Assembly: GCA_932521035.1 (NCBI GenBank) | Contig: OW051493.1 | Location: 6,634,001 to 6,698,000, forward strand | DNA length: 64,000 bases | Reading direction: 5' to 3' | Origin: Oscheius dolichura | Taxonomy: Eukaryota > Nematoda > Chromadorea > Rhabditida > Rhabditidae | Shown: piece after piece, positions 53,454 to 64,000 of the stretch | How the letters are laid out: each line of letters begins with the position of its first letter | How positions within the stretch are numbered: position 1 is the stretch's first letter | The notes under the pieces: generated by a model | What the model was told of the DNA's origin: nothing | The model's database searches: none | The model's input: the letters and a program-made list of their open reading frames with translations, nothing else | Position numbers and translations under genes: made by a program

Positions 53454-54386
53454 TTAGATAAGGTAAGGAATGATAGCTTTTCGATGTTTGGGGTAATTTT
53501 TAAAACTGTTTAAATACCATTGATGTGTTAGAACGCCGGCAAACACTTGATTTACTATAACAAAAAGTAGCATGAAATGATAAGTTAAATTATTGGGAAC
53601 GACAAGCCAAAAACTTATGTAAATACAAATTTCAAAGAAAAAATGTGGACTAGAGACGAATTTAAACCAACCACTGTGAATAATATTGTGACTGGTAGAA
53701 ACCCTTCCAGTACTTGATCGACGAGAAGCCGCCATTTGACGAGCAATCATGTGTTGGTTATAGTTGCAGAAGAAGAAAAGAAATACTCCTAGCCATTGGA
53801 AAGAACTGATCTCTATAAACTATGATTGCCTAACAACAAATTAAAAATACCTTGATGTATAAAATTTCCAGTCCTAAATGCTTCTGTTTCACAAGCAAAC
53901 GTCAGCGGGAGTACGGTATAGTGTATCATTCCCAAAGCATAGTGTCCAATGTTCATCTTGGAGTCGGAGTAGATTGAAATAAACTGCGTCTCGTAGCACC
54001 TTCTAGCTGTGTGGATTAGCACTAAGATAAGAACTAGGCTGGTCGTTGTCATGGGAATATGTCCAAAAGCAGGTGTAAGATATTCAAAGAGCTAAAAAAT
54101 GTACAACATTGCCCGATAATAAAATTCTTACCTTGGAATGCGTCCAAAAGGGGAAAAATATCCAAAATGATGTATTCACCACTGCCAGAATGTAAAAATG
54201 TCGAAACCATCTTTTTGGTACTTGTAGGGCCTTGAAGAATGGATCATCCAAATTTTTAGTTGCTTTTCCATACAAAGTAAGAGATGGAATCCATTGTGAT
54301 AATCCAGGAGCACGAAGGCTAACGCAACAAGCTAGAGAAAGTGTTATAGTTACTAGGAGTAAATATAATGGTAGTAGAGGAATCAT
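53454..54386 (-). CDS. Polyprenol reductase / steroid 5-alpha-reductase (SRD5A3-like)
   Basis: A multi-pass ER enzyme that reduces polyprenol to dolichol for N-glycosylation. Hydrophobic segments occur throughout (MIPLLPLYLLLVTITLSLAC; WFRHFYILAVVNTSFWIFFP; HYALGMIHYTVLPLTFAC). The C-terminal steroid-reductase block is clear: GWFKFVSSPHFFFEICIYIS, LFVIVNQVFAGVLTHQWYL and SFKNYPKHRKAIIPYL, with the conserved SPH/Y, NQ and YPKHRKA. RRCYETQFISIYSDSKM matches the 'RR..E' motif. The start ATG lies 4 nt behind tactttcag. Two or three small introns are present. It sits 354 nt downstream of the Hook gene. Confidence 0.9.
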
Positions 54387-54739
54387 TCCTCTGAAAGTAT
54401 CACTCGTTACAACGTTGACTAATCGACGCTAGTATAGCTTCAAGCTAGTTAGGTAAAGTAATAACGGAGTGCTATTCAACTAAACTGATATTCTAAGGAA
54501 GCGAGCCTCTATAAAAACAGGCAAATAACTAAAAGGCAAAACAATTTATTATGACTAAATTACACCAGAATTCCTTCTCGTCTGAAATAAATAACGTACA
54601 ATTGAGGGGTATACAAAACCTGTATACAATCAAATATTAAGTGATATTAGGTACAACTTTCGGTAAAATTACACGTATGGATATGGACCCGTGAAAAGTG
54701 AAGAGCACAATTAAAGAAAAATGGAATAAAACAGATACT

Positions 54740-57700
54740 TTAAACAAAATAGGGAGCAGGTTTGACGAGGTCGTGGATCCAGCAAGGGACGACGACGAAG
54801 ATCAGAAAGGTTAACTGAAGTAGTACTATCATCCAGGGCACAATTAAGCTGAAATAAGAGGGTTAGTAGCCTTCAGATTTACTCAAAAGGGCTAAAATCT
54901 AAACTAAACATAGGTTTTGTGTTTAAAATTAATTTTAGATGTTGTTAGTGGATAAAAGAAAAAAAATTGCATTCATGTTTAGAGAAATAAATAACAAATG
55001 GAAGCCGGTGAAGCTTTCAGAACTGGGCAACTAACCGGGTCGTTGTCCAACTTCAAGATCTGAAAGATACTCCTCAGATTATATAAAGAAAACTAAGAAA
55101 AATACGGTGGTATTGTAAACTCCTTACCTTGCGTTCCATTGTTTTTCAAAGAAACTTTTAGGGCGGACAGGCGTAGAAGGGCATCTATCTTTTACAATAC
55201 GAGCCTTAAAAAATCATATATGTTATAAACGGCCTACCATTTCATGGAATGACGACGTCACAAGACGTATTTCTTCTTCATGGCCGACACTGAGGTTTTC
55301 AATTTGTTCTTGTAGATTTTTTACGAGTTTTTGTTTGACTTCGAGTTCCTTTTTCATTTTGTCCATTTGGTGCACGGTTGGGCCGCCGTCTTCTGATGCA
55401 GCAAGCTTATGTTCTTGATCAGTTAGAAGTTGTTTAGCTTTCCTTAACTGTTCATGTCTTAGATCAATCATCTTTTGTAATTTGTCATTTTCTTCTGAAA
55501 CATAAACCAATTAAAGAAATTCTTAAATTTCTTACCCTCAACTCGCTTTTTGTCCTCTTCTGCTTTGTTTAATTTCTTTTCAAAACTATCGGCTCTTTCC
55601 TTTATCGTATTTATCTCAATACTTCTCTGTTCTAAACTGACACGCAGCTGATTGGCATCAACATTAGTTTGAGGATTTTCTAGCATAGTCTCGAGACTTG
55701 CTATATGAGCCTAAAAAGATAATATTCCGAAGTAAGCAAATTAACTAACATTAAGTTCAGCGATCTTTTCTTGTGCTATTTGATATTTGCTTTCCAATTC
55801 TCTACTTTTATCCTTAGTTGTTTGCCATTCTCTTTGTTCGCTTTGGAGCTCCTCTAACTCTTTGATACGTTCTTGAAGCCTCGTAACCTCTTTTTCCAAA
55901 GAAAGAAAGCGAACTTTATCGCTAAAAATAAATATATACTGCATAATAAACAAATAGCGGTACTTCATCTCCTCAATAGATTTCGTTGTTTCTAACTCAG
56001 AACCTAAATTACTTAGACTCGTAAGAGACTCCCGGGTAGAAGTGAATTCAACTGAAAACAAAATTATTCACATACACTGAAGCTAATACGCTCTCTAATT
56101 TTTCCTTGAAGTTCTATTTTTTCAGAGACAAGATCGTCGGTTTTCCTTTCTGCAAAGGCCAGCTTGCCTTTTGTTTCAGCCAAATCCGCCTCTAGCTACA
56201 AAACTAAATGGTAATAGAAGTAGTTTCTTACCTTATTCAACCGTATGGTTCGTTTATTGGCTTCGACTTCTATTTCTTCCTTCTGAGCTTTTAATGAGGC
56301 TAGTTGTTGGCGTAGAGTTTTGTTCCTATTTTTCTCATCTTCGAAATTGACCATATCATTGATGTATTGGTTTGCCTTTTCTCTAAGCACATTTAACTGC
56401 AAAAACTTTTTGTAAATTTGATTGATTAAATAAAACCTCAGATTTGTCGTTGGAAGCATCTTTATTTCTCTGTTTCAGCCCTTCAAGTTCGCGGCTGACT
56501 CGGATTAATTCCAATTCTTTATTTCTGAGCTCGCCGACTTCATCTTTCATTTTGCGGTAATCTTCTTCAAATGCATGGATTGTATTCATCTGGTAAGGAG
56601 ATTATTGACCAAAATTAATAATCAAACTTTGTCTCGGAAGGCTTCTAATTCTTCTTCTTTAATCTCAAGATTTCCTTTAATTGTCTCAATGTTGGCTTCC
56701 ATATCTAATAATCGCTCTTCTAACTCTTGTTTGCGTTTCTACAAATTTTCACAAGATATTTTAAATTAGCTGAACCTACTCTGAGTTCGTGGTTTTCACT
56801 TTCAAGGATATCGGTTGATTTGTTACTCGCACACTCGTGAAGTTTTTGCTTAGTAATTTCTAGCTCAATCTCTAGCCGCTCCTTGTCTTGTCTCAATTCT
56901 TCAACCTGCAACATGACATGATATACATGAAAAATGAACTGTTGTTGGTCTATAGCCAAGAAAAAGACTGGTTTACCCAGTACACTGGCCGTCAAATAAA
57001 ATGACGCGAGGATTACAGCGACATATCAATTTTGCAGTTTTGACTTTTTTTAGACAAACCTCTTTCTTCAGTATCGAATTTGTACAGTCGCCACCACCAT
57101 TGCTGACAAAATATTCATTTTCCCTTAACTGCTGAGGAACTATGGCTTGCTCTTCACTGTTTTGTATTATATAGGTAACACAGAGCATTACAAATGTTTG
57201 GAGGCTTTCGCTTTGTGCGGTGATAAGTTTGACAAATTCTAAAAATAACTAAAAAATTACGATGGATGAGCATACCTTCTTTGTTGCGACCCATAAAACT
57301 ACACCCCACAATGAGGCACAGTATTTTATTAAGGTCCTTATGTTCGTGTTGTTCCACTGGAAAAAAAACGTCAATAAAACACAAAGCAAACCGAATTTTT
57401 GATCATCAATTTTCCATACATTGTTGCCTTTGATGGTTCTACCTGCGTGTTCTTCAAGATATTCCGTGATGCGGTTAAAAAGCTATATATTTACTTTGAT
57501 AAGGGCAATAAACCATCAAACCTTATGAAGATTGTTACCTAAAACCCTCCAAGATGTATCCCTATCGTAGTCTGCAATTTTTTCAACCCATTCCTCAGGA
57601 AAATATTTTTCGTCACTGAAGATATTATTTTGCAAAATATTTTTAAAAAAACGCTACATTCTATGAAGTATTTCCGCAAAGGACCGGCAATTCACCAAAT

Positions 57701-57846
57701 CTAAAGGTTCAAGTGATGTTGAAAGAGAACAGCGAAGAGATTTGATCTGTAGCGCTAAGAAAATTATAAACAAGGACGCATACCCATTGAACATAATCAA
57801 AAAATTGCTCAACATCCGATTTATCTTCAATACCTCCTATGTCCAT
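54740..57846 (-). CDS. zyg-12: Hook-family dynein adaptor with C-terminal membrane anchor (ZYG-12-like)
   Basis: The N-terminal Hook domain begins MDIGGIEDKSDVEQFFDYVQ, then SLEPLDLVNCRSFAEIL, DTSWRVLGNNLHKLFNRITE and LCLIVGCSFMGRNKE, the binding region for dynein light intermediate chain. About 450 residues of coiled coil follow (EVEELRQDKERLEIELEITK, VEANKRTIRLNKV, EENDKLQKMIDLRHEQLRKA). The last exon (54740-54849) encodes LIVPWMIVLLQLTFLIFVVV, then a 15-residue tail PCWIHDLVKPAPYFV. This is a tail anchor absent from ordinary Hook proteins. C. elegans ZYG-12 uses such an end to sit in the outer nuclear membrane and attach centrosomes. The ATG lies in an exon that follows tacttttag. About 242 nt separate it from LRRC57. 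Confidence 0.88.
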
Positions 57847-58087
57847 GTCGCTAGACCCTGAACAACAGATGGCATCGTAAATGTAGAAAAAGGCACCTAA
57901 AAGTATGTATAAAGTAACCATTGGGGGAAAACCAAAATTGAAAGAGAAAGAAAATATATGCAAATTATTTATATATAAATCTCTGAATTTGGAATGGATG
58001 AACAATAGACTAGAAACAACGAAATGGGTACAAACATTATGAACGGATATAGAAGCCAGGAGCCGCGCTATGCCTTGGATTGCAATT

Positions 58088-59135
58088 TCACATTTTACGT
58101 TTTGTTGCGGTGTATCGCTCTTGGTATTTTTCGTAGCCGTTGAGATCCTACATAATTGAAATTAAAACGGAAAAATATATTAACCTACGTGAAAATCTTT
58201 TTCTTGGAATAAATTTCCATTGGTGGCAATAATAGCAAGATTACTATCTTCTAAGAGTTCTTTCGTAAATTCTTGTTTATTCAGGCAGTTCTCTTCTACT
58301 CGTAGAACTTTTAGACGTCGGCATTTTGCTAATGCAGGACCATTTAAAAAAGCTAATCTGTTTTGGTTAAGATTTATTTCGTTTGCATGAATTGTAGATA
58401 CCTAAAAAGAATGGTTTGCAAAAAGAAATACAGAAGTTACCTCGTCAGGGATTGAATCTATTACATTTTTTGAAAGATCTATTGTGTCGAGATTAGGAAG
58501 ACTAGAAGCAACAGTAGGGAAATATGACAGAGAGTTGTTTACTAATATAAGCATTTTTAGTGCAAAACATGCTCCAAGCGCTTCTGGAACGCATGTCAGC
58601 CTATTATTGCTGGCATCCAGTACTTCAAGTGTTTTTATTTGCCCTATTTCGTCAGGTAGAGATTCTAAAAGTCAGACAAAAAATTAAAGGTGATGCACAA
58701 CTTACCTAACTGATTGTCAGACAAATGAAGCTGTTTTAGGCAGCAAAAGTCTCCAATAAAAGCTGGAAGTGACTTTAGCTTGTTGTTGCCTAACTCCAGA
58801 TGACGAAGTGTGTGAGCAAGCTGCAATGACAACGTTTTTGTAGCATAATCATAACGATACAACCTTCCAAAGAAAATAAAAATTACCTCATATATCTGTT
58901 CAGGAAGTTTTTTAATACCTAGGCCTCGCAGTTGAAGAACACGGCTTTTACTTGCCATATCGAGATGGCGCTGTACTGTCGTGGTCGTTAATTCAGATTT
59001 TATACCTGAAATTGTTTATTAAAGTTATAAATATGAGAACAGAGTTGAATTGACTTTCGCACCGTTAACACCAAATTACTTACCGACGGAGCTGGCTAGC
59101 TTGGAGCTGCCTGACTTGGAACTGTCGTTTCCCAT
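58088..59135 (-). CDS. Leucine-rich repeat protein, LRRC57-like
   Basis: The N-terminus MGNDSSKSGSSKLASSVG has Gly2 and Ser6-type context for N-myristoylation, as in LRRC57. RVLQLRGLGIKKLPEQIYE is followed by about eight LRRs: HTLRHLELGNNKLKSLPAFI, LKQLHLSDNQLESLPDEIGQ, LEVLDASNNRLTCVPEALG, LDTIDLSKNVIDSIPDEVS and EINLNQNRLAF. The end is LKVLRVEENCLNKQEF and YEKYQERYTATKRKM, which matches the family's invariant C-terminus. The total length is typical. Its cellular role is poorly known. It is the first gene of a same-strand series of four. Confidence 0.92.
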
Positions 59136-59608
59136 GAGCTATAAAGAAATTAGCATGTAAATTAAAGAATGGGCTATCAAGGGAGCAGAATACGAGTTTG
59201 TGCTGAATGTAACAAACAGAGGGAACTAAAACACTTCAAATTTGTTTCATTCTTCACAGCTAGTAAAGCGAAAAGGCTGAAAAAGAGGAGATGGAGGTGA
59301 AGAGAAGTGGAGGAAAACCAGTCCGAGTGTGACGCTTCGGCTCGCACGTCGGATACGCAATCACGTATTGCTTATCGTCCACCACCAAGTAAATTCTGTC
59401 TCGTGAGTCCTCGTCTGCCATTGCGCAATTCTCTCATTTCTCACTATTTTACAAAGCAACTTGGTGTATCTCCCGTGGCCAAGATAGAAAGCTATCGATT
59501 GCTGTCTAACTGTAACAAGGTGGGGAAAGCGATTTCCGCCGGCTGACGCGATACCTTAGTCATTTTTTCCTCTCGTTTCCCCCGATTCTCTGATAAAAAT
59601 CCTTTCAG
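59136..59608. other. Divergent promoter region between LRRC57-like and EPG5
   Basis: 470 nt between two divergent starts; no exon recognised. Composition changes here from AT-rich (left) to GC-richer (right). Confidence 0.45.
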
Positions 59609-62600
59609 ATGGAGGCAGTAAGGCCTAAAAAACCAAAAACTAGAGTAGACAATCCCCGTCCCAATGTACAGCCCTCCTCGCCCGCCGTAGTCAACGGCCT
59701 AGTCCTCCCCGATGTCCCTTCACATTCTGTTAGGCAGCTAGAACGCTCCGTCTCCCCGGAGCCTGAAGAAATGTAAGTTCCTGTCGACTATCCGTCCAAA
59801 GAGGAGATCTTCCAGTAATGAATCCTCCCTTGTTCGAGAAGAAGACCCCCCGGCGGCTCCCCAGATGGAGGAGCCGACCTCCCGGCTGAATGTGCCCCAA
59901 TCCCAGCCGGCAGAGATCTCTCCTCCCATAGACACGTCCAGGCTGATATTCCCCCGGATGGCCGAACCCCTAGTCGACACTTCCAACAACACAAGAACGC
60001 AAATAAGGTGGGAATCTCTTCTTTCCAATAAGAAAGGGTGTTTTCAGTCCGGAAAGGTCAAAGGCCGCGTTGGCCTACCCCTCGGTGCCGCCGCTGTCCT
60101 CCGTCGCCGAGTACATCCCACCCGTCCCGGCTATAAGGACAAAACCGCCGGATTACGCATCCGTAAGTCTTTCTCCTCTCTATTTTTCGTGTTAGAGGTG
60201 TCTCCCGAAGGGATAAAATCCATTTTCTGTCTCCATGACGTGATACGGGGCTCTATCCACTAGAGCCCCCCTCCTCCCGATTATTTGCCCTCTCTTTTAA
60301 AAGACACAAGTCCATTTGTCTCGTATTTCAGGTAATGGCCGATGTCAAGGAGAATGCCCCTCCCATGTACCCGGCTATCTCCTCCGTCATCTTCGAGAAG
60401 ACGGAGCACGGCCTCCTCAGCGAGCAGCAGCTGCTCTACTACTACCAGAATCTGATCTACGAGTCGGCCGACGACTACGTCGACAAGTTCATCCAGGTAG
60501 AGCTCATCTCTATCTATTTTATGGCCGATTTAGAATGAGGAGATTCCGTCGGGACCACTTTTTTATCTGTTGAAGAGGTTGCGCGAACTGGGAGACGCGA
60601 TCACCTCAACGGAGGGAAACGAGAAGACGAATACCCAGATCTTGAGCAAATGTCTTCGAGAAGCATGGACACAGTTCAACCAAACCATGGATTTTAAGGT
60701 GGGAGACAAGTTTTGTTAAATGAATAAATCAATTATAGGGGCGTTGTGGGGAGAACAAAGAAGGCACCGGGCAGATCAAATTCAATACGGCGCAGTATTC
60801 CGTGGAGAAGGCCAACGAGCTGAGGAATCTCCTCTCCACGAACCGGTACCTCCTCCTGGACCAGCGACTCTGCAACGAGTCTCAATTCCGCTCTGTGGCA
60901 CTTCAAGTCTGTTCGACTCCTTTCCCCCTTGAATTCAACCTCCTTCTAGATCCAATGGCAAATTTGCACGATCAACAATCAATTCATGGCGGAACATGGC
61001 CTCACGGCGAACAGCTCACCTTCCTGTGAGTCGGATTTTATCGGAAAAGGAGGATTCTATCAGGGGGTGACGAGGGGAGGATGATAAGGACGGGCTGATT
61101 CAGAGAATAGAGTGGAGAGGAAAATACAAGAAACTAGGGGAACAGCAGGGAGGGTCTCAGTTAGAGGGAGAAATTGGCTAACTATTCCTTTTGTTTTCAG
61201 TAATGGAAAATGTGGCGATCACTGCGGGGAGGAGTCTCCTCCTCAGATCCCTCTCGGATCTCTTCTACTACCTTCGGGCGCCTTCTATCCCTACGAGGTT
61301 CCATGACGCGGTCACCGGTTGGATACGAGAACTCGTAAGCTCTTTCCCGCTTCCCTTTGAATTCCAAATTCCTCCAGGTCTGCTTCCTGAACATGTCCTG
61401 TAGAGTATTCGATGCCCAGTTTGTTCTGAACCACCTTCTCCGTCTGCCCTCGCCCATCGCCTCTTGGGCGGCCCCGCTGGTTCAAACCTTTGTACAGGTA
61501 TCCTCCATCTAATTTTTTAAAATTAAAATATGCCCTCAGTGTCCCACTAATTCTAAATTGAAAATCGACTACTGCCTGACGATGCTGTCCCACCTGATGG
61601 CCCCCATCAAGGGACGAGACGCCTTCCTGGGGCAGATCGGCCAGTCGGAGAAGGAGGACCAAACATGGACTATTCTCAGCGACGACGAGGAACAGGTACC
61701 ATCCTTTTCGTGTCCTCCAGAGTATTTTCTTCTATTTTAGGGTGAATTTTCCTTCGTAACGGTAAACGAAGCGGACTTGACCGCCCTGCTGGACCAGCTC
61801 CCCGTTTCGGAATTTTACTCTGTGGCCTATTTGCATTGTTCTGCTGCTTGTGAGTTCTCTTCCCCTTGTTTTTATTACTTCTACCCCTCTTTAGTCGCCG
61901 ACAAGACGTCCCAGTTCCTCTCGACCCTCGCCTTCCAACTCCTGGCGATGAAGATTCTCAACGACGGGCTCTCCTCGTACTCACGGCCGGGATACAAGCA
62001 ATTCTGTAAGCAGATCGGAAACAGCATCAGGTAGGCGCTCTCCCAGCCTTCTATCCCATACTCTTCTTCCAGACAAAGTGTCCGAGAGCTGTGTTCCCAC
62101 TGGAGGGTGACCAAGGACATCGTCAGCGGCAGCGACGCCGAGCAGATCCAGAAGGAGGTTGACCGGGTGCTGCTCCTCGCCCTGCAGTACCTCATCAACA
62201 GCCCGGCCAATAGGTAAGCCGATCTCTTTTTGCTCTTTCCCCCGTGTTCCCCCGCTGCACTTTGTCTTGTTTGTTTAGTTTATTGGCTCAAATTTTTGCG
62301 TCCTTATCGTCGTCCTCCCACCCAGATAAGGAATGGGGGAGATTGCCATGCCAAAAGGGGGCAAGGGTCTTTCTGGGAAGTACCACGGCCGGCCACAATT
62401 AGACAGCCATTTACAGTGAGGGGAAGCAGTTCTCCGCCGGTTTGTGGCAATTCCTCGTCGACCTGCCGTATGACTGCGTCTCCGAAGAATGCCGCCTCCG
62501 CTGTGAACTCATGCTCCGCTCGACGGAGAAGCTCTCCCTCAAAGAGATCTACAGTATCCCCAAGGCCGAACTCCTAGCCAAGATCAAGAACTGTGTCCTA

Positions 62601-64000
62601 AAAGATAGGGTAGAGGATGTGGAGGCGATGGACTCCGTCTTCCTCGTCAATGCCCTGTCTTCCATCGTCTCCTACTCCCACAACGACCCCAGTGCCTTTC
62701 TCAAGGAACTCATCGATGTTTGTTCCTTTTTATAACGAAAAGAATAAGTTTAAAGGTCTGTTATTGTGATGATTCTTCTCGAGAGACTCTGTACAAAGTC
62801 GGAGCAGAAGGTATAGCCGCACTGCTGACCCGACGGCCCATGTTACTGGACTCGCTGATCTCCATAATGGACAGGAACATCGACCACATGGATAATGTAC
62901 GTCTCTTCTCGTAGAGGATGGCCATATCCTCTTTCCAGTATGCTGTCGACGTGGTGGCCTCGACGACTCTCTCCTCCTGTAAGATCAATGCCCCCGTGAT
63001 GGCTATCATCGGAAAATGGCTCATCAACCATGTGAGTTTCCTTCCCTTTTCCCCATTTCTCCTATTTTAGGCTCCAAACGAGCCGGCAAACCGTCTAGCT
63101 CGTCGAATTTTGTCCGGCCTCCATTGGGGCTACGCGGATGACCAGACATCCCTTTGGATTGACCAGAAAGTCCACGAGATCTGCGCCGACAGCGTCGTCA
63201 AGGCTCACGCGAAACACTGCGGCAGTTCGAACGGGATGATCTCCAAGTCGATCAGTAAGATCACCAAAATGGCGAGTAAGATGGCCGACCACGAGCAGAT
63301 GTTCACCCAGTTCTGCTGGGATATCCTCATTAAATTAAAGCTTCCCGGGAAGGTGGGCCACCTCCTCTCTTCCCTCTGAAATACAGTATTCAGACGGGCC
63401 CAGTCGACAAGCCACAGAATGATCTCGCCGCCTTCTACGTGTCCCTAGTCGAATCTCAAATCCACAGGTTATTCCTTTTTTTTGTTCCCTCTAACCATCC
63501 CCTTCCAGTCCCCAATTATTCCTGAACCAGGGAGTCGGCCTCCTGTCCGACCTCGTCTCCTCCGGCTCCTCCATAGCCAGCATCGTCATCCTCTCCAAAG
63601 TCCTCGCCTCCCATCATGATCAAATAACCTTAATTTCTTGTAACAAAGCGTAAGCGTCATTTCATATTGTATTTTACACTGCTCCTTTCAGTTTCATGGA
63701 TGTCTTCGAGAGAATAATTCACGTGGATGCTCTTCCCTACGCGGTGCAATGGCTCACGGGTCCCTCATCCACTCCTACCCCCATAATTCGCTTTATCTGC
63801 TGTTCAATCTCTGTAAGTTCTCAAAAACTATTTTCCATTATCAGTTTCAGTATTTTGCTACCCGGATAACGGATATTTCTTCCTATCTTCGAGCCTGGGT
63901 GGATATCCTCTGCGTGAAGAGGGCGGCCATCTGGAACACGGACCAGGCGACTCTCCAGATATTGGGAACCATCACGAGGATAGCTTTCCTCCAGGATTCT
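59609..64000 (+). CDS. epg-5: EPG5 autophagy tether, 5' portion (cut by window end)
   Basis: A Rab7 effector that tethers autophagosomes to late endosomes/lysosomes. The start ATG (MEAVRPKKPKTRVDNPRP) is immediately behind tcctttcag and is basic, as in other EPG5 proteins. After a Ser/Pro-rich N-terminus, the helical body aligns with the family. LVCFLNMSCRVFDAQFVLNH is followed by LKIDYCLTMLSHLMAPIKGR, TWTILSDDEEQ with FVTVNEADLTALLDQLPVSE, YKQFCKQIGNSIRQSVREL, LWQFLVDLPYDCVSEECR, SRETLYKVGAEGIAALLTRR, RILSGLHWGYADDQTSLWID and FTQFCWDILIKLKLPG. At least fifteen small introns are present. The gene runs off the right edge, so the C-terminal part is missing. Confidence 0.93.

Noticed and set aside
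1..64000. CRISPR arrays, phage, bacterial operons or horizontally acquired islands
   Set aside because: No regularly spaced short repeats were seen, and all recognised genes are intron-containing animal families. The composition islands follow ordinary nematode genes.

Overview
This window is animal nuclear DNA, and the gene content points to a nematode. Most genes are broken by many small introns, commonly about 40-60 nt. Several start codons sit directly behind a pyrimidine-rich splice acceptor, which is the layout of trans-spliced genes. Same-strand neighbours with 90-350 nt gaps look like operons. Families found include a pepsin-inhibitor-3 (aspin-type) protein, which is a nematode family, a tail-anchored Hook protein like ZYG-12, a DM/DMA-domain factor like DMD-4 and a LECT2 protein. 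I cannot name the species.

Layout, left to right. 0-5.2 kb: a 3' gene fragment, a small membrane protein, an SCP2-domain exon, an inverted duplication, a bestrophin channel (minus) and a secreted phospholipase A2-like gene with a frame break (minus). 5.5-10.1 kb: cobalamin-dependent methionine synthase. 10.2-13.5 kb (minus): SNAPC3 followed 92 nt later by TFIIIC subunit 5, two RNA polymerase III / snRNA transcription factors. 13.8-16.7 kb (plus): a beta-1,3-glucuronosyltransferase, then a CCDC130/Yju2-type splicing protein. 17.1-18.8 kb: dmd-4-like gene with a 27-G tract in an intron. 19.9-27.5 kb (minus): IFT140. Its introns hold two U1 snRNA genes and a complete MSP-like protein gene, and an X-box-like site lies just upstream. 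28.3-32.2 kb (minus): a Ras-superfamily GTPase resembling RGK proteins, with 5' exons recovered from what looks like intergenic DNA.

34.7-42.5 kb (plus): a duplicated promoter and first exon, then a large Ser/Thr-rich secreted mucin-like gene with nine copies of a cysteine/N-glycosylation module, followed by a two-sushi-domain exon group. 42.8-46.1 kb (minus): a nuclear hormone receptor whose last intron contains an RNase MRP RNA gene with its own PSE and TATA. 46.1-49.8 kb: no gene recognised. 49.8-51.4 kb: tandem LECT2-domain secreted protein. 51.7-52.3 kb: pepsin-inhibitor-like protein. 52.4-59.1 kb (minus): LRRC57, Hook/ZYG-12, SRD5A3 and a Nudix CoA hydrolase, a likely operon. 59.6 kb to the end: EPG5, cut off by the window edge.

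The most coherent theme is small-RNA transcription. Three RNA genes (two U1, one MRP) share an almost identical proximal sequence element, and the same window encodes SNAPC3, a subunit of the complex that binds such elements, apparently in an operon with a TFIIIC subunit. The most novel-looking protein feature is the repeated module of the mucin-like gene. Exon borders were read by eye from GT/AG sites and reading frame; gene spans are firmer than individual exons.
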